From: Atrichornis clamosus
Lineage: Eukaryota; Chordata; Aves; Passeriformes; Menuridae
NCBI GenBank assembly: GCA_013400975.1
Contig: WBMZ01008948.1
Coordinates: 248,001-312,000 of the forward strand
Reading direction: 5' to 3'
DNA: 64,000 nucleotides
Positions 25,449 through 39,090 of the stretch are shown here, piece after piece. The position numbers and the translations under genes were made by a program. The notes under the pieces were generated by a model. That model made no database searches. It was not told the origin of the DNA and saw only the letters and a list, made by a program, of their open reading frames with translations. Within the stretch, counting starts at the first letter, position 1. The number at the start of each line of letters is the position of its first letter.

Positions 25449-25535
25449 CACAATCACAGGATAGTTTGGGTTGGAAGGGACCTTTACAGTCACCTAGTTC
25501 TGACCCCTTGCCACGGGCATGTCAAACACAAAAGT
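25449..25535 (-). mobile_element. CR1 LINE tail, antisense, short
   Basis: CACAATCACAGGATAGTTTG, then GGTTGGAAGGGACCTTTACA and 'cacctagttctgaccccttgccacgggcatg' match the CR1 3' end, equivalent to 'atctagttccaaccccctgccatgggcaggg'. The right boundary is uncertain because similarity fades after 'gggcatg'. Confidence 0.88.
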
Positions 25536-28500
25536 CTTTCCCTAGTCCATAATAAACATTCACTGAAGTGAAAGAATTAAGGCAAGATTTTGCAAGCTTG
25601 CAGAGAAGAAAAAAACAAAACTCACTGCTTGTAGTAATTCTGTCTTAATCATCAGTCTGACACTCAAGGCACCCGAGCACAGTGTAATCCCCCCGCCCAG
25701 CCTTGTCAGAGGGTGACTCCCCCTCTGGGGCACCACGTGGTGCCGAGATCCAGGGCTGGTCTAGCCAGGGGTCCCTCCCAGCTCCATGTCCTGCACGACT
25801 GAGGGCAAAGACAGATGCTCAACTACTGAATCAGATCCTACACATTTTCCTCCCATCAGCCAAGGAAATTCACCTCCCAGCCAAGCCTAAGGTGATTCCA
25901 ACACAGAGAAAACTAATGAGAGCAATTTACTGCAGCAGGATTTATCACAGGTCTTAACGTCCCCCAAGATGAGTCACAAACTGAAGCACAAGAGCCAAAT
26001 TTCCCATTTGCATTGTATAAGTTACACATCAGGAAAACTGCCTTATTTGAGGGCATTTCTGCCTGGCTTCATCTAAAATGCCATTGCATTGGTGTTTTTA
26101 GAACTAGTCTTTATGGTGGGCTAAAAGCTTCAGGTATTTGAACAGACAGTGTGTGAGTTTGTGTTTGGAAATGGCTCTTGGGCAGGTGCAGCACACCCAG
26201 AGCTGGAGTCTGGGCCAAAGGCAAGAGGCACTGCAGCTGAAAAACCTCCAGAGCACCAGAAAACGCCCCTGCACCTCATATTAATACTCAGAGCAGTCCA
26301 TACCGACATTACTGGAGATCATTAGTCAGTTCTGTGACCAAAAATTCATCAACCTTACAGCAAACAGAGCCACTGTTCCTTTTGCAGCTGGGTTTCCTGG
26401 GAAAAAGAGGGGCAGGAATTTGTCCAGAGCCAGCAGACAGGTTGTAGGGCAGCACCAGGAAAACTACAAAGTGTTCATCACATCCCTTTAGCCAAGGTGT
26501 CAGCTGAAGCAATAGTAACATGTCAAGTATGAAAAAGTTTCCCTGAGCCTTTCCTAGCCTTGCTGTGTGCACAGGAGAAGTCTGGGCTTGAGGTTTAAAA
26601 TTTTTATTAAAAGCACGTTTTAATATAAAATACATCAAGGATGTCTGCTTAGATGACAGAAAATAAAGACAAGTCAAGCCACACAGTTCATCTGGATGGC
26701 TTAGAAGCTGCACCAAGCCAGATGTTCCCCCTCAGTCTCGTTCTCAAAAACCACCATAAAACATTTGCTGCTGGAGCTTTACTTGCAAATGAAGCTTCTC
26801 CCCACAACAGTGAAGAAGCAGCACATACAACATGTTCTGGGTAGCATAAAATTCAAAAAGTTCTCTTTGAATGCAAAATATTCCAGGTCTGTCCCATTTC
26901 ACAGGCCTAGAGGGTGAAGGGGAGAATGTGGCACCACCATCTGCTTCCTCACCCTGATAGAAATGTTAATTTACAATAATTTAACTGCTAAAAATGTGAA
27001 GTTACAGCATCTTCCTTCACACCCACGGAAAAAGGTCAGTTTTAAGCAAAGTCAAGTCTTAGTCTGACTAGCAAAACCCAGAAGAAAACCTCCCCATTAG
27101 GCCCCAGGAGCAAGACTAACACAGTTAAAAATAAACTTTACAGACGTCTGCCACTAGAAGACTTTTTTTATTTTGAAAGCATGAACAGAAACAGTTATTT
27201 TTGATACTGGGCATCAGTCAAGATACTAAACACAAACAAGGAGCATTCCTAATTTCATGCCAAGTTAAAAAAGAAGCATTTTACCCCTTCCAAAAAGGGA
27301 GCAAGAGCAGTGTTCCACACGTGCTCCACAAATATTTCACTGCTTCATGATCTCTTTCATTAGAATTGATTATCCTTCGTGTTCCAGGGATGTTGTGAGC
27401 TCCTGGAGTCCATCTGACCCATGCACAGGCCTCATGCACAGCCAGAAAAGCTTTTCACCTGCACAGTTCAGCACAACCCTTTGGGTGTTAGAGCTGGCCT
27501 GGTGCAGACTGCAGCACATCAGCCCCCTCTGGGTTTTAATCTCAAGTCAATGCCATCAATGAACATAACTGAGATACTAGTGGGAAATACTGGTTTGTTC
27601 TGTAGGGTCTTCCCCTCCAGTTCTGGTCAGAGGCAGCTCTGGAAAGGGAACAGGAATGGGATGCACATTCCCCCTTCCATGGAGGAGCAGGACAAAGGTA
27701 ACTCAGTTCTCTCAAGGTTGGGCTGCATTAGTCCAACCAAAGCACAACTCAAGCTGGTTCAAATGCTAAATTGCCCCTTTCAGATAAAGCTGTTGGTAAG
27801 AACACGTTAAATTCTCACCTGACCCACAGACAGCAAGAAGTTGTGAGAACACTGAGCTGGAAGGTCAGATTTAACTAAAGCTACAGAAATAAATTCAGTA
27901 TCTCAAGTGGAAAGTCCCAGGTTTGCCTGCTGGTGTCATCTGATGCAACCTGCAGGCCTGTTTGATTGATGGAAAAAATACCAGATGCACTGAATAACAC
28001 TGGAATTTACAGACTGAAGTTCATGGAAGTTCTCTGAGTGTGTTAGAACTTGAGTTACACTGATGAGCTGAACCTTCTTGGCAACTTCTGTTTCCACTTT
28101 ACATCTGATTTCTTTCTATTCCACATCTCAAAAGTGCATTTCACACAGCAAAGCCCTCAGGAAAACTGTTCTGCTCATAGCAGGGCCTTGCCAGCCATTG
28201 ATTCCCATCAGCCTGGGGAATACTCTCCTGTTCCTGCTCAGAGGCCTCCGTGCTCCTGCATCATTTAACATGAGGTCCATATGAATTTAATCTTTATTTT
28301 GATCCCTCACACAAAACTTCCAGTATGTGGCTGTACCTTAAAACCATGTGCTATTACCCCTCCAAAAAATCAGTTATATACAATCATATACGGTGTGTAT
28401 GTGCATACAGACCTAGAGAGTAATTTCTAATAAATAAAAACAAAATCAAACCACAAAGCCAGACAGCACAATTCTACCTGAATTTGCAAGAAAATGCTTC

Positions 28501-29385
28501 CAATCTGACTGCTCAAACTTATAATTTAATCACCTACCCACATTCACTGCAAAAAAGGTCTTAGAATAAAGTCAGTGTTTAGCAGAGCTAGAGAACCAAA
28601 TCTGTCTGTCAGGAAGAAGGTTAAAAGCCTTTCAGTGGCCATTCTGTTTTATAATCCTCCATCATTTGATGCAATTAGGAAATAAAATACAGCCCCTTCA
28701 GGCTGATTCATTTCCTACTGAAACAGATAGTGCAGAACCATTATTTCCAAGGCAGCAGCATCTTTGCATGTGATTTTTCACCTGTAATCTGTGTCTCCTG
28801 TCTACATAACTCACTCAACACTTCCAGGGGTGTAGATCCAAAACAAGTCAAGGTTGGTGGTTATTCTGGGTAAGGACTTAGGAGAGTTTTGCTACAACTC
28901 TGAGTAACGTTCTCTGTGTCTGCAGCAGAGTAATTTTCTGTTTGGGTTTATCTCAACACCATAACTGAACCCAGCAATAAAGAAGCACAGAAGTTATTTA
29001 TCACACATAGAACACTCCAAATAAAACATCCATTTAGATTTATGTTCAAAGTTAAAACAATTTTTATTTTAAATACCAAAATTTTTTTTTTTTTTGAGAC
29101 AGAGAAGAGCTAATTTTGTTTTGTTGCTTTTTTTCACGTTTGGGGTTTTTTCTTCCAACAGCAGAGAACTGTAAAATAAGTTTCGTCAGCAGGGTATACC
29201 ACCAAAAACCAAACCATGCTGCCCATCCTGCTCACCTGACAGAGGCTCTGTACAGGAGCTCCAGGACAAGAGAAGCTGCAGGAGCATTTCATTACCTTTG
29301 CCAAGGCATTTCTTGGCTCGGCGTCCCCAGTGTCTGGCTGCCTTTCTGCACTTCTCCTTCCCCATGTTCTCTCGAACATTCACTT
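25536..29385. other. Unique non-coding sequence
   Basis: No gene or dispersed repeat is recognised. The largest frames (135 codons at 26309-26716 minus; 129 codons at 27421-27810 plus) have no domain or splice support. A T14 run is at 29082-29095 inside a T-rich stretch. Confidence 0.5.
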
Positions 29386-29548
29386 CCCAGGGCAGTGGTG
29401 GAGTCACCATCCCTGGAAGTGTCCAAAAAACGTGGATGAGGCACCTGGGACATGGCTTAGTGCTGAACGTTGGTGGTGGTGTTGGGTTGATGGTTGGATT
29501 TGATGATCCTAAGGGATTTTCCAACCTTACTTCCATGACCCTGTGACT
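29386..29548 (+). mobile_element. CR1 LINE 3' fragment, sense, second subfamily
   Basis: CCCAGGGCAGTGGTGGAGTC, 'accatccctggaagtgtccaa', 'gacatggcttagtgctgaacg', GTTGGGTTGATGGTTGGATT, 'gatgatcctaagggattttccaacctta' and 'ccatgaccctgtgac' follow the CR1 subfamily ending '...ggtggtgttgggttgatggttggactcgatgatctta...ttccaacc'. The sense orientation and tail are clear. Confidence 0.93.
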
Positions 29549-30729
29549 GGATGGCAGGGCAGTGCCTGTGCACCTGCAGTGCCAGGAAAAGCTGGGAAGT
29601 GCAATGTGTGCACACAAACACCACGTGTTAGCATTGACAAAGGCATTTTCAAACGAATATGTAAATCACCCCAGGCTTCTAAAAATACCTGGACAGTTCT
29701 AAGTACGAGCTGAATGCATAAAATTAAAATCTGATTTATCAGCAGTATTCCCAGAGTCAGCACATCTACTCCATTAAAAATCCAGCTCATACATCAGTGT
29801 CAATAATATCAATGTCCTCCATAACTTAAACAGTTCATTAATTACCACCACAGAAAATGATCATTACACAGAAGGCAGAGGCTTATGGTAACCACTGACC
29901 CCATCAAGACTTCTTGTTTTGTCTTGACAGCTCAGATGACAAGAGCAGCACTTGCCCTATGATCACGTATTAATCACTCATCTGTTAAAAAATGAGCTTT
30001 CTATTGAACACTGATGGGCAGTAAACAGCCTTGTATGACTTATGATTGCTGTGAGGGAATATTCTGATTTATAGCCCAGTTTTGCAGTGGGATTGGGTTA
30101 TCACCAAACACTGGTGCTGAAGAACATTTGGTGTGAAAAACTAAAAATTGTACCTCAAATCTGCACAGCAAGAGTAAAGACATCCAAGTTCTGGCCCTCT
30201 TGTGGTCCAACCTTTTAATATATCCCCAGGGCAGAAAGGAAAGACTGAGACTTCCTCCAAGGGATGCACTGGCTGCAGCAGAGCTTCAAATTCCCTGGGC
30301 CTTGCTCAGGGACCAGGCAGGTCCCACAGGGCATTTGAACAGCCCAACAGCTGCCCAAGGAATCTTCAGGAGGAGGAAGGAAATAAATAAAGATTATAAT
30401 ATTTAGCATTCAAGTTTCTTCTCAACAAGTCTGGTTCCAGAGACCCACAGCCGAGACACCCCCAGAAGGAGAAGGATCCTGGGGTGAAGGGGCCACCTCG
30501 CTCCTCCTGGATGTTCCAATGGAGGCTTTGGGCACTGGGAATTCATTGCTTGCAAGGAAGCAACTGGGAATCTCAGTTGCTTCCTGCCAGCCAGGCCAGG
30601 TCTGTGTGCTGTCGGTGAGAGGCAGGGCTGGCACCCCACAGGAGCCTCTCTCAGTCATCTCTCAAAGAGACTCTGCTCTGAGTCCCACCAGAGGCCCCAC
30701 GGTTCATTACACTGCACTGGGCTGCATGA
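29549..30729. other. Unique non-coding sequence
   Basis: No gene or dispersed repeat is recognised. Short frames of 60-90 codons overlap on both strands and are unsupported. Confidence 0.5.
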
Positions 30730-30833
30730 AAATCATGGAATTGTTTAGGTTGGGAAAATCCTTTAAGATCGAATCCAATCCTTAACCCAACACAGCCAAA
30801 AAATCCATTTGCCCTGATCCAGCATCCCTCAGG
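30730..30833 (-). mobile_element. Old CR1 LINE tail, antisense
   Basis: AAATCATGGAATTGTTTAGG, 'ttgggaaaatcctttaagatcgaatccaatccttaacccaacacagcc' parallels the CR1 tail 'atcatagaatcgttaaggttggaaaagacctttaagatcatcgagtccaacc'. Divergence is high and the right edge is uncertain. Confidence 0.82.
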
Positions 30834-30982
30834 AACAGGATAAACAATCCCAACAATGTAAGCAAAACCACAGCAGTTCTCTTCCGAAAAATCAAACTCA
30901 ATCAACTTTTCCCTAAACAGTTTCCCAATACTTGAAGCTGAGTACTTCTGGTGAGGCCTGCAGAGACACGGAGCTGCTCAGA

Positions 30983-31020
30983 CCCCTGGGGGTCCCTTCC
31001 AACCCCGAATATCCTGAGAT
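30983..31020 (+). mobile_element. Possible 38-bp CR1 tail remnant, sense
   Basis: GGGGGTCCCTTCCAACCCCG followed by 'aatatcctgagat' resembles the CR1 end 'aggtcccttccaaccc...attctgtgat'. It is too short to be sure. It lies 150 bases from the antisense copy at 30730-30833. Confidence 0.4.
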
Positions 31021-34000
31021 GTTTTAAAATGTCAGCCTCAGGGAGCAGCACTAGAAGGAAAACCAGGAAGAGATGCCCAGCCCAGAGGGACACCCTGAGC
31101 TGCACGAGCTCTCCAGAAGCAGAGAGTGAGACGGCAGAGTTAATGAGGAGCAATATCCATCACCACACAGGCAGAAAGCCTGGAGTGCCTCCCCTGCGTG
31201 CTGGGAAAACACTGAATTAGGCAGGAAGAGCCATAAGTAGTGAACAGCTCCCCACACCTCATCATGGCAATGATCCATCACAGGAATGGGCAACAGCATC
31301 TGATGCCATGGACAGATGGAAGGTAAATTCAGGCTTTTCAGAAATGTGCAGAAGGGGCTGATCCAGCTTCCAGTCCTTCAGCTTCACAGGGGTGGGAGCC
31401 CACAGCATCAACCAGGACTGCTTGGCATATCACTGAGAGAATAAATCTCTATTTCTGAGGTAGAGAAAGATGCAGCACCATTTTAGACTGAGTTTCTGGA
31501 TATAATGTATGTTTTACTTTCCCATTGAAACAAACCAGTTTTAAAAAGTCACATGTGGATTTCCAGATTTTTTCAAGATATATTTTAATTACTGCAAGTC
31601 TTAATTGTCCATTTTAAAATGTAAAAGAGCCAAATATTCCTCCCAAAGCAGAACTTCAAAGAGTTACTTTGTTATTCCATTAGAAACCTGTTTTGCTTGG
31701 AAAACAAAAGAGCTGTCTTCCTCATTGCTCAAGAAAGGGAGGGGAAAAAAACACATTCCCTTATTATTTCCCCTTCAATACACTTAATTAACGTGACAAA
31801 GAGATATTATTTCAAATGAGCAGTAAATTAATTTCTAGCAGACAGTGAATACTATTAGATTTAATCTCAAAATCCACGATTTCATCATGAGGAGGAAAGC
31901 TGACCTGTGAGGAAACAGAGCAGGGCAGCAGAGCTGACTGGGTGTGTCTGGAGAGAGCAGAGTCTGATGTGGGGAGGAACAACCCCCACATCCCCCAGCC
32001 CCTGGCCAAGGACACGGCCCTTTGTGTGACAGCAGCAAGGAGGCAATTTAACATCTAGAACAGGAAAGAAAACTGCTTTCCTGCCACACCAGAAGTGCCA
32101 CTGAATGGCCATTTTGTGATTTAATTCACCACCCCAAACGTCTGCTCATAAATTGTTCCATCCCAGGCAGACGCGCGGCAGAGCCCTGTGTGAGAGAGAC
32201 TGAATTTGCATCTGCCTGTTCCAAATGTGCCATCTCCTCCTGGAAAAAACGCAAGAGGAATGCATGCCAGGAAGGATTTAACAGGAATCTGTCCCAGTTG
32301 AGAAATTATTTTGGGAGAATACGGCGCACGGATGAAAAGCAACTGCTACCAAAAAGTTATGGAATAGGCTGAGAAAAATGTTGCACCCAGGATTGAAGAT
32401 GAGGTATTTCAGCCCTGGGGCCAAGAGGCCTGCTCCTTTCCCAGAGAATACTACTCCATGTTTCCACGAAACACTCATCACCAACAGGCTGAGCAAACTT
32501 AACTCAAGCTCCAGAAGATGCTCAGCACAGACTCCTCAGACCCTGCACACACCAGTGCGCACTGAAACACAAATTCATATTTACCCAGCAGTGACAGGCA
32601 CTGAGCATCTGAAGTTTCTCAGAGAAACAAGACCTACAAACTCTCCCATGTCCTCATCATCTCTTACACAGCTCAGACCATTTTTTCTCCCTTATTCTCA
32701 TCTTTATTGCCTTTATAGCTACTGCATTATATCCATACGTGAAAGTGCCAGAAGTTCTGTAACACCCAGTGCATGTTTTTAGGGAGAATTTACAGCACAA
32801 AACCCAACCCCAACCAGCAGCATCAATGTCAGCACTCTGGAGTCTGTCCCATGGGAAAGCAGAGTGGAGATAAATAGAGATTTACCTGGCTCCTCATCTG
32901 GCCACCAGTGAACCCACCACAGAGCCCAAATAATCTACTTTTAGAGCATTTTGGGACTTAAACCCCCAAACCACATCCTTCTAGCAAACAACACTAAGCA
33001 AACTCCTTTGAGGATCCCAAGCCAGCTCCAAAAAGCCCTAATAGCCCAATATCCATGCAATGAAAACATAGTTTGGGTGTCTAAAGCACATTCTAGGTGT
33101 GTTTTGACAGGACTGGCTGACCCCACTGCACACCCAAGTGCTTGGTTTCCAAACCTGGGACACAGAACTGGGATTTGGCTGTTCCTGCAGAGCACTGTGC
33201 TCCCTAAAACCCCCAAAAGGCACAGATGTCTCAAGTCAGACTTTAATATTGGTCTATCTACTTGACATGGGGAAAGTACAAATGACAGAACTGTTATATG
33301 GCAAAATATTGGTCACCTCCACACTGAACCCAGGGAAACCCAGAGCCATCCCAGTGCTCCCTCACCTGCTGAGGAACAACCTCTGTGCCAGCACAGCCCT
33401 GTCCCATTAAAGGCCAGGAACCTTGGGAAGCACCAGGCACAAGGACTGACTGCAAACTGGAGAAGGACCAGGACAGAACAAAACAAAATCCCTGATGTAC
33501 TGTGGGCACACAGGGGTTTTATGGAATATTTCCCCTTACTGGCAATCTAGAAGGGCTTTCCTTGCTGGAACATTCTTCTGTAGGAGTTCATTACCTCAGG
33601 GTAGGGGGAATCCTGGGATTCCCATAGAAACAATCCCACATTTAAAAGGGGCGTGCTATTCACATTTATGGATGGGAATTGAACTTTAACAGTTCTGAGG
33701 CCCAAAACATTTCCAGGCTAAGATGTGGTTCAGCTAATCAGTATCATGACAAGCCATTTTTAAAGGCTTAACTCACCACTCCATTTATTTGACCCTTCCC
33801 TCTCAACTTACTCAGGATTTGTGGAATAGCATGGCCTTCCTTAATGAAGGAAACTCTCACTTCAGTATTGAAGTATCTTGGAAAGGTACAAAGAAATAAA
33901 GTATTCTGGATCCATTAATTCAGTTAATATTTACTGTGCCAACTAGGAGTTGTTTATAGCATTCAACTAAGTCTTATTCTTAAAGTCGTTCTTAAATTAT

Positions 34001-34087
34001 CTTGGGAAGACTGTTGTTACATTCTTTTTTTTTTTTTTTACAAATTGTAATGGAAATTCAAATTATTGTTAGACATTTGTTTTTCAG

Positions 34088-34351
34088 ATCCCTGACTCTG
34101 CCTCACTGCAAAAGGCCATTTCAGTCAGTGCTCTCCAATTTACAAACAGTTTAATTGTGATTTTTGGTGTCACTGCTCAAGTCACTCTTCAAACATTCTT
34201 CAGACTATTAATTAAGCATCAAGTCACAGAGCAAATAAAACAGGACATCCAGAATGAACAGTTTGATGCTGCAGTCAAACACCTACAACTTTTGCTGAGT
34301 TTGAGACATTTTATAGATATTTGTTCAATTACTACCAAAATCCTGTCATAG
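34088..34351 (+). other. Candidate terminal coding exon, unidentified
   Basis: A good acceptor (ACATTTGTTTTTCAG, with T15 upstream at 34025-34039) is followed by 87 sense codons and a TAG at 34349-34351. The translation starts IPDSASLQKAISVSALQF and contains a hydrophobic stretch (about residues 20-40, including LIVIFGVTAQVTLQTFFRLL) followed by a charged, helix-like segment (TEQIKQDIQNEQFDAAVKHL). Such an ORF in AT-rich DNA is somewhat unlikely by chance. Against it: no recognised family, no in-frame upstream exon found, no AATAAA within about 200 bases downstream. It could be an alternative last exon, a pseudogene remnant or chance. Confidence 0.25.
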
Positions 34352-34529
34352 CTTGGTAATAGAACATGCATGACTTCATTTACCAGCCCTCTAAGGGGGT
34401 TTTTGTTTGTTTGATTTGTTTTTAATTTGATATCTCTTTATTCATCCCAATTAACACAAGAAAAGTAATTCTTTCAAGAGTTCAAATACAAACCTCAAAT
34501 TGTTGGTGCTTAGGTAGGTGAACAAGTGA

Positions 34530-34563
34530 GGAATGAGGATTGAGGAGTGAAGGAATGAGGATT
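34530..34563. repeat. Short 22-bp-period direct repeat
   Basis: GGAATGAGGATT occurs at 34530-34541 and 34552-34563, separated by the related GAGGAGTGAA. It is a small purine-rich duplication. Confidence 0.75.
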
Positions 34564-37500
34564 TCCAAAAAAAAGCCAGAAATTCCAAGTTCTTGCACAT
34601 CCGTGGTGCACATAAAAAGTCAGACTCCAGACAACTTCTACCAAATCCTAAAGGATAATTCTGTGGAATTATGTTTACAGTGTTCCTTATCAGTGTGTTA
34701 TTAAGCGTCTAATTTTTACCCAATTACTTTCACATTAAATTAATTACACAAATTGCTACTAATTATAAAAAAATTATATAAATTATATAATTTATACTGT
34801 AGTATAAAATCATACCAACTTTATAAAGTCGTATTTATCCCCACGTCACTGACATCAGGAGGCTGCCCCAAGGAGATGATTCAGGAAGTGTTTAACACTT
34901 CCCATTTCAGCTTCACCAGTGGCTAAGTTAAGTCTCAAAGTTGGTGATCATGGTGAACACAGACCTATTTTCCTCCTACCTCACGTTCTTTAATAATCCC
35001 ATTTTAAAGTTCTGCATTTCCCTTCCCTTCCTATCCCCCTTCCTCCAGAATTACTTTTAACAACTTTTGTTCAGCAATCTTTACTGGTTACCTACTAATT
35101 GAGTACAAACACCCAAGGGGCACACCCTGCAGAGATGCTCCATGGAAGGGCACCCTGGGAACACTTCCCAGCAGACACAAAATGGAAACTCATCCAGTAC
35201 AACCAAGCTGGGAAGTCTTGAACCCTTCACCCTTCACTCCTCTTGAAGAAGGAGCAGCTCCAAATGTGGTGCCAGACCTGAAGTGCTGCAGCTGCCCCAT
35301 TCCAAGGGAGTGATGCACCCTACACACAACCTGTGGATGTCTCCTGCATCACCTCTGCTCATCCAGCAAGAAAAGGGGAGGGCAAGACCCAGGATCAGCC
35401 ACTCAGCTGAGAACACAAAGGCGGACAATGGTAATCCTGTGGGACCCACACAAACCACAGAACTTGATTACCGTTCTCCACACTTACGCATCCAAACGAA
35501 ACTAATATTATAATATATAAACTAAAACTACAAAATGTGAGAGCTCAGCCTGAAGTGAGCAATTTTCCTGTGCTCTCATTTAAGATACAGTGCAACTTCC
35601 ATGAAGTGTAATGGAATAAACCACCCAAACGCCACAAGTTCTCACTGTAACTTGTGCACAGGGTGCACATGAGAAGTTAAACAGGCCAGGAGCTCACAGT
35701 TAGTTCAACATTAACAATTAATTGATGTTATCTTGCTTCTCACATGACGGTGTCACCGGGCTCCAGTTACCGATGTCCCTCCTGCTGGCAGTTCCCAAAG
35801 ATGTGTAAGGTCAGAGGAAGGCTGGGGAGACAGTCCTTGGATGAGTGGGATGAGAACAGCTACCAGGGAGTCAGTTCCTCCTACAGAAACCAACTGCTCT
35901 TACGCTGACAAGCAGCAGAATTTGTTAAAAAGCAGCTATTTGGAAAATAACATTTGGATTTGCAGGAGAGAACAACAATTGCTGCTCATCAACAGAAGAG
36001 CAGTACATAAAACAGCTTTATCTGAGAACCAATTTCTTCATCACTTTTAAAAATTTACTTTTAAATTAAGTTCCAAGAAGTTCAAATGTTGAAAGGCAGA
36101 GGACAGAACTCTCTGTGCTTATAAATAGTCAACACTGAGGCTTTGGGAGCTTCAGGGAGGAAGATACAAAACAGCTCAAGTTGATCAACATCCTCCTAAA
36201 GGAGACAACACTGAGTGGTGCTGATAAAGCTTCTCCAAGGAAGGTCTCAGAGCCACATGTGCACAAATGTTGTGTATTTAGTTCTACAGATGTTTTCCTC
36301 ACCTGTAAGACATTTCCCTGCATGCTCTTATTCCTGCAATCCCCCTGCAGCACTTCAGCACTGGCTACAAGCCAAAACCCTCCTCAAGAGAATGGGAAGA
36401 AGAGTTTAAGTTTCTTCACAGTACTGTCCCTGCACGGCATGCATTCTTGTATTAGAAACTGATACGATGAATTTCAACCACCAAGTTGGGCTGAAAAATA
36501 TAAGTATCCTTTAACTTTGTTTTAAGACATGAAGCTTCCCGGCTTCAGACAGGCAGAAAATGTGGCAGCAACCACTTCTGTTTGCAGTGTGTCTCAGGTA
36601 AGGAAATGAGAACTCTGTGGGAGCAGAGAACAGTGCATGAAACAGACAGAAATACAAACCCTTAGAAAAAACAAACCAGAAAACCTCCATGACTATAACA
36701 GAAGGTTTTATTGGATTAAATCCACCATGAAAATAGGATTGCTTGGTTAACATATCTGTCCATTTATGTTGAGAGAGAAGATAATTCCTCTTCCATCCCA
36801 TCATTTTTGACAGCACAGAGGAGAGAATCATTTCACGTGGTGCTGACAACCAAATGGTGCTAAGGATGAGATGTGGAAGTACTTGAAGAGCTTTAAGCTA
36901 AAACTGAGGTGGTACCACACACAGTAGTTCTGATCAAGGCTTGCCTGAAGAAGTTGCAATAACAATTCTTAAAATTGATTTTTATTTTTAGAATTTTTGC
37001 AACCTATTTCTTCCAGCAGACACCAGGTGTTTTAATAGCACTCCTCCCAACAAGTCAACACCCACTCCAAGCCCCACTAACTGAAAATCTGTTTATGAGC
37101 AGATCCTTCTTCATGATGGCAATTCCCATTTGCTCGCTGCTAGCAGCTCTAAGAGGCTCTGCTCTGCAGTAATTGGGTTCTTAACCAGCTCAGACACAAC
37201 AAGGACTTTCCAACCCACTAACAATAACATTTGCTTTATTTTTAAATGTGTGGCCAACATTGGTTTTCACACCACTGCTGAGAAGGGCACTGGCTGAACT
37301 GTTATCAACTGCATTTTTACAAATCAGGACATTATAAATTACATAGGTGGGAATATTCAGTTTAACTCTGCCCACAAGATTAACTAATGCTGCCCATAAA
37401 GACTAAACATGCTTTACATGCTCTTAAGCACCTCTGCTGTTCATCACGTTACTAAAAGCTGTCTCAGACAGCAATTCCACTTCTACTCTGAGTAAGACTC

Positions 37501-39090
37501 TGTCCTTCGAGCCAGCAGGGCAGTAGCACTCAGACTGCAGTGGCACATTTATGATTTTGATTGCACAGTTAACTCCCAATTTGTTTCCATAGTTTATTTC
37601 TCTGTAGCTTTTACAAGCAAAAGCCAGGGCTCCAAAGTGTAAATTGCCAGTTAATCACATTCACGGATTATGGCACTGCCTAATAAGAAACTGCAAACAT
37701 CATTAGGGTAAGAGACTACCTGTGCAAACCACTTACACACCACTGCTGCTCTTCTGGCAAGAGCAGGAAGGGTAAGACTGCTCCAAAAGAGCTCAAGTTT
37801 TTATTTCCACAGGCACTCATCAACAGAATTACTGCTGAAAAGCTGTAGTGTCAAAAAAATCCCAAGTTAGTCTTGTTTAATCCCTTCAGAATAAAAGGGG
37901 AAAGAGTCAACACGCTGCATTTGAGCAGGTTACCACTGGTCCTTCCTACTACATGCAGGACCAGACCTGGAACAGCCTGTTCAGCTACTGAACATCACCT
38001 CAACAATGTCACAGAGCAGCTCCACAAAAGGCATTGTACTAAATGCTGATGTGGAAAAGGAGGAGTGAGGAAAAAAAATTAATTCAAGGTATTGATAATC
38101 ATCCAAATGATAAAAGATTAGAACATAACTGTCGCAAATGCAACCTTACAAGCCTGAGGAAAAAAACTATTTAGAAGCAGAAGAATTTCTTGTCATATAA
38201 GCAGATGTAAAAGCCCATTTACTGTGTGTCATGCAGTGACAGCTGCAGGAATCCCACCTGCTCCAGGTGCTGTGCACACTCTGCTCCATTGTTTGGCCAG
38301 GTCTCTGCAGGACTCCAGAGGAGGCAGCACAGATGAATTTCCATCTGCCCTCCCTTCAGAATCCGTGATTCACTGGAGGAAAAGGCGTTTTTGCTTGTGA
38401 TGGCTTGTGGGCTATTTTTAGGTTTGAAGCTAATCCAGCTCTGAGCTGCTCCAGCAGCGACATCTCCTCAGCCTCCACACTGGAACTCCAGATGCTGCCG
38501 CAGGGAAAACTCTCTCCAGGTAGTGTGAAACACCAAACCAACGCTTTTAATGAGTGAAACTACTTAATTGCCTCTGCTCCTATCAAGGCGTTCATGGGCA
38601 CAAGTGCCTGGTCACAGGGAGTGTAATGCTCTCCCCAGGGAAGAGTTTTCAGTTCAGGGTGGCAATTTTTGTCACCTAAATTCCCGTCCCAGCACTCTGA
38701 TCTGGAGCCACAGTTTGATGTTCGTGCACCCACCAGAGCTGGGAGGACAAGCAGAAGGGTAAGCTAAAGGCACCAGGCATACACTGCTAAAGATACAGGC
38801 AAGCCTTTCAAAACAGAGTCTGGTACAGGGAATGGACTGCTTCATGCCTCATCCACTGGGAATTGCTAAATGACCCAGCAGAGCACAAACCTGGCACCAG
38901 CGGGCAAATGAAGAATCCTCAAAGAAGGGATGAAGCAAGTTAATTGTTCCTCTGGTTATAAGGAGAATAAAGATACAAAGCACACACTGCAAGAGATAAC
39001 TCCAAGCACCAGGTAAAAACAAAGGATTCTCAGCACTGTTTTTTTAAGTAAAAGCCTGTTCTGAGACAGCCAGTCCAGTGCTGTGTTACA

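Larger units (their letters stand above)
31021..39090. other. Longest repeat-free stretch, 8 kb, mostly AT-rich
   Basis: No CR1 is recognised. A 134-codon frame at 32378-32782 (+) has no domain. A T15 run is at 34025-34039, a diverged 22-bp-period repeat at 34530-34563 and an AT-rich stretch at about 34726-34830 with a small hairpin (TTATACT/AGTATAA). One splice-flanked open segment (34088-34351) is listed separately. Being long and repeat-free, it could be under constraint, but that needs alignment to other birds. Confidence 0.45.

Noticed and set aside
36547..36599. Plus-strand cysteine-rich segment between TTCAG and CAG|GTAAGG
   Set aside because: The acceptor lacks a pyrimidine run; judged a chance splice pair.
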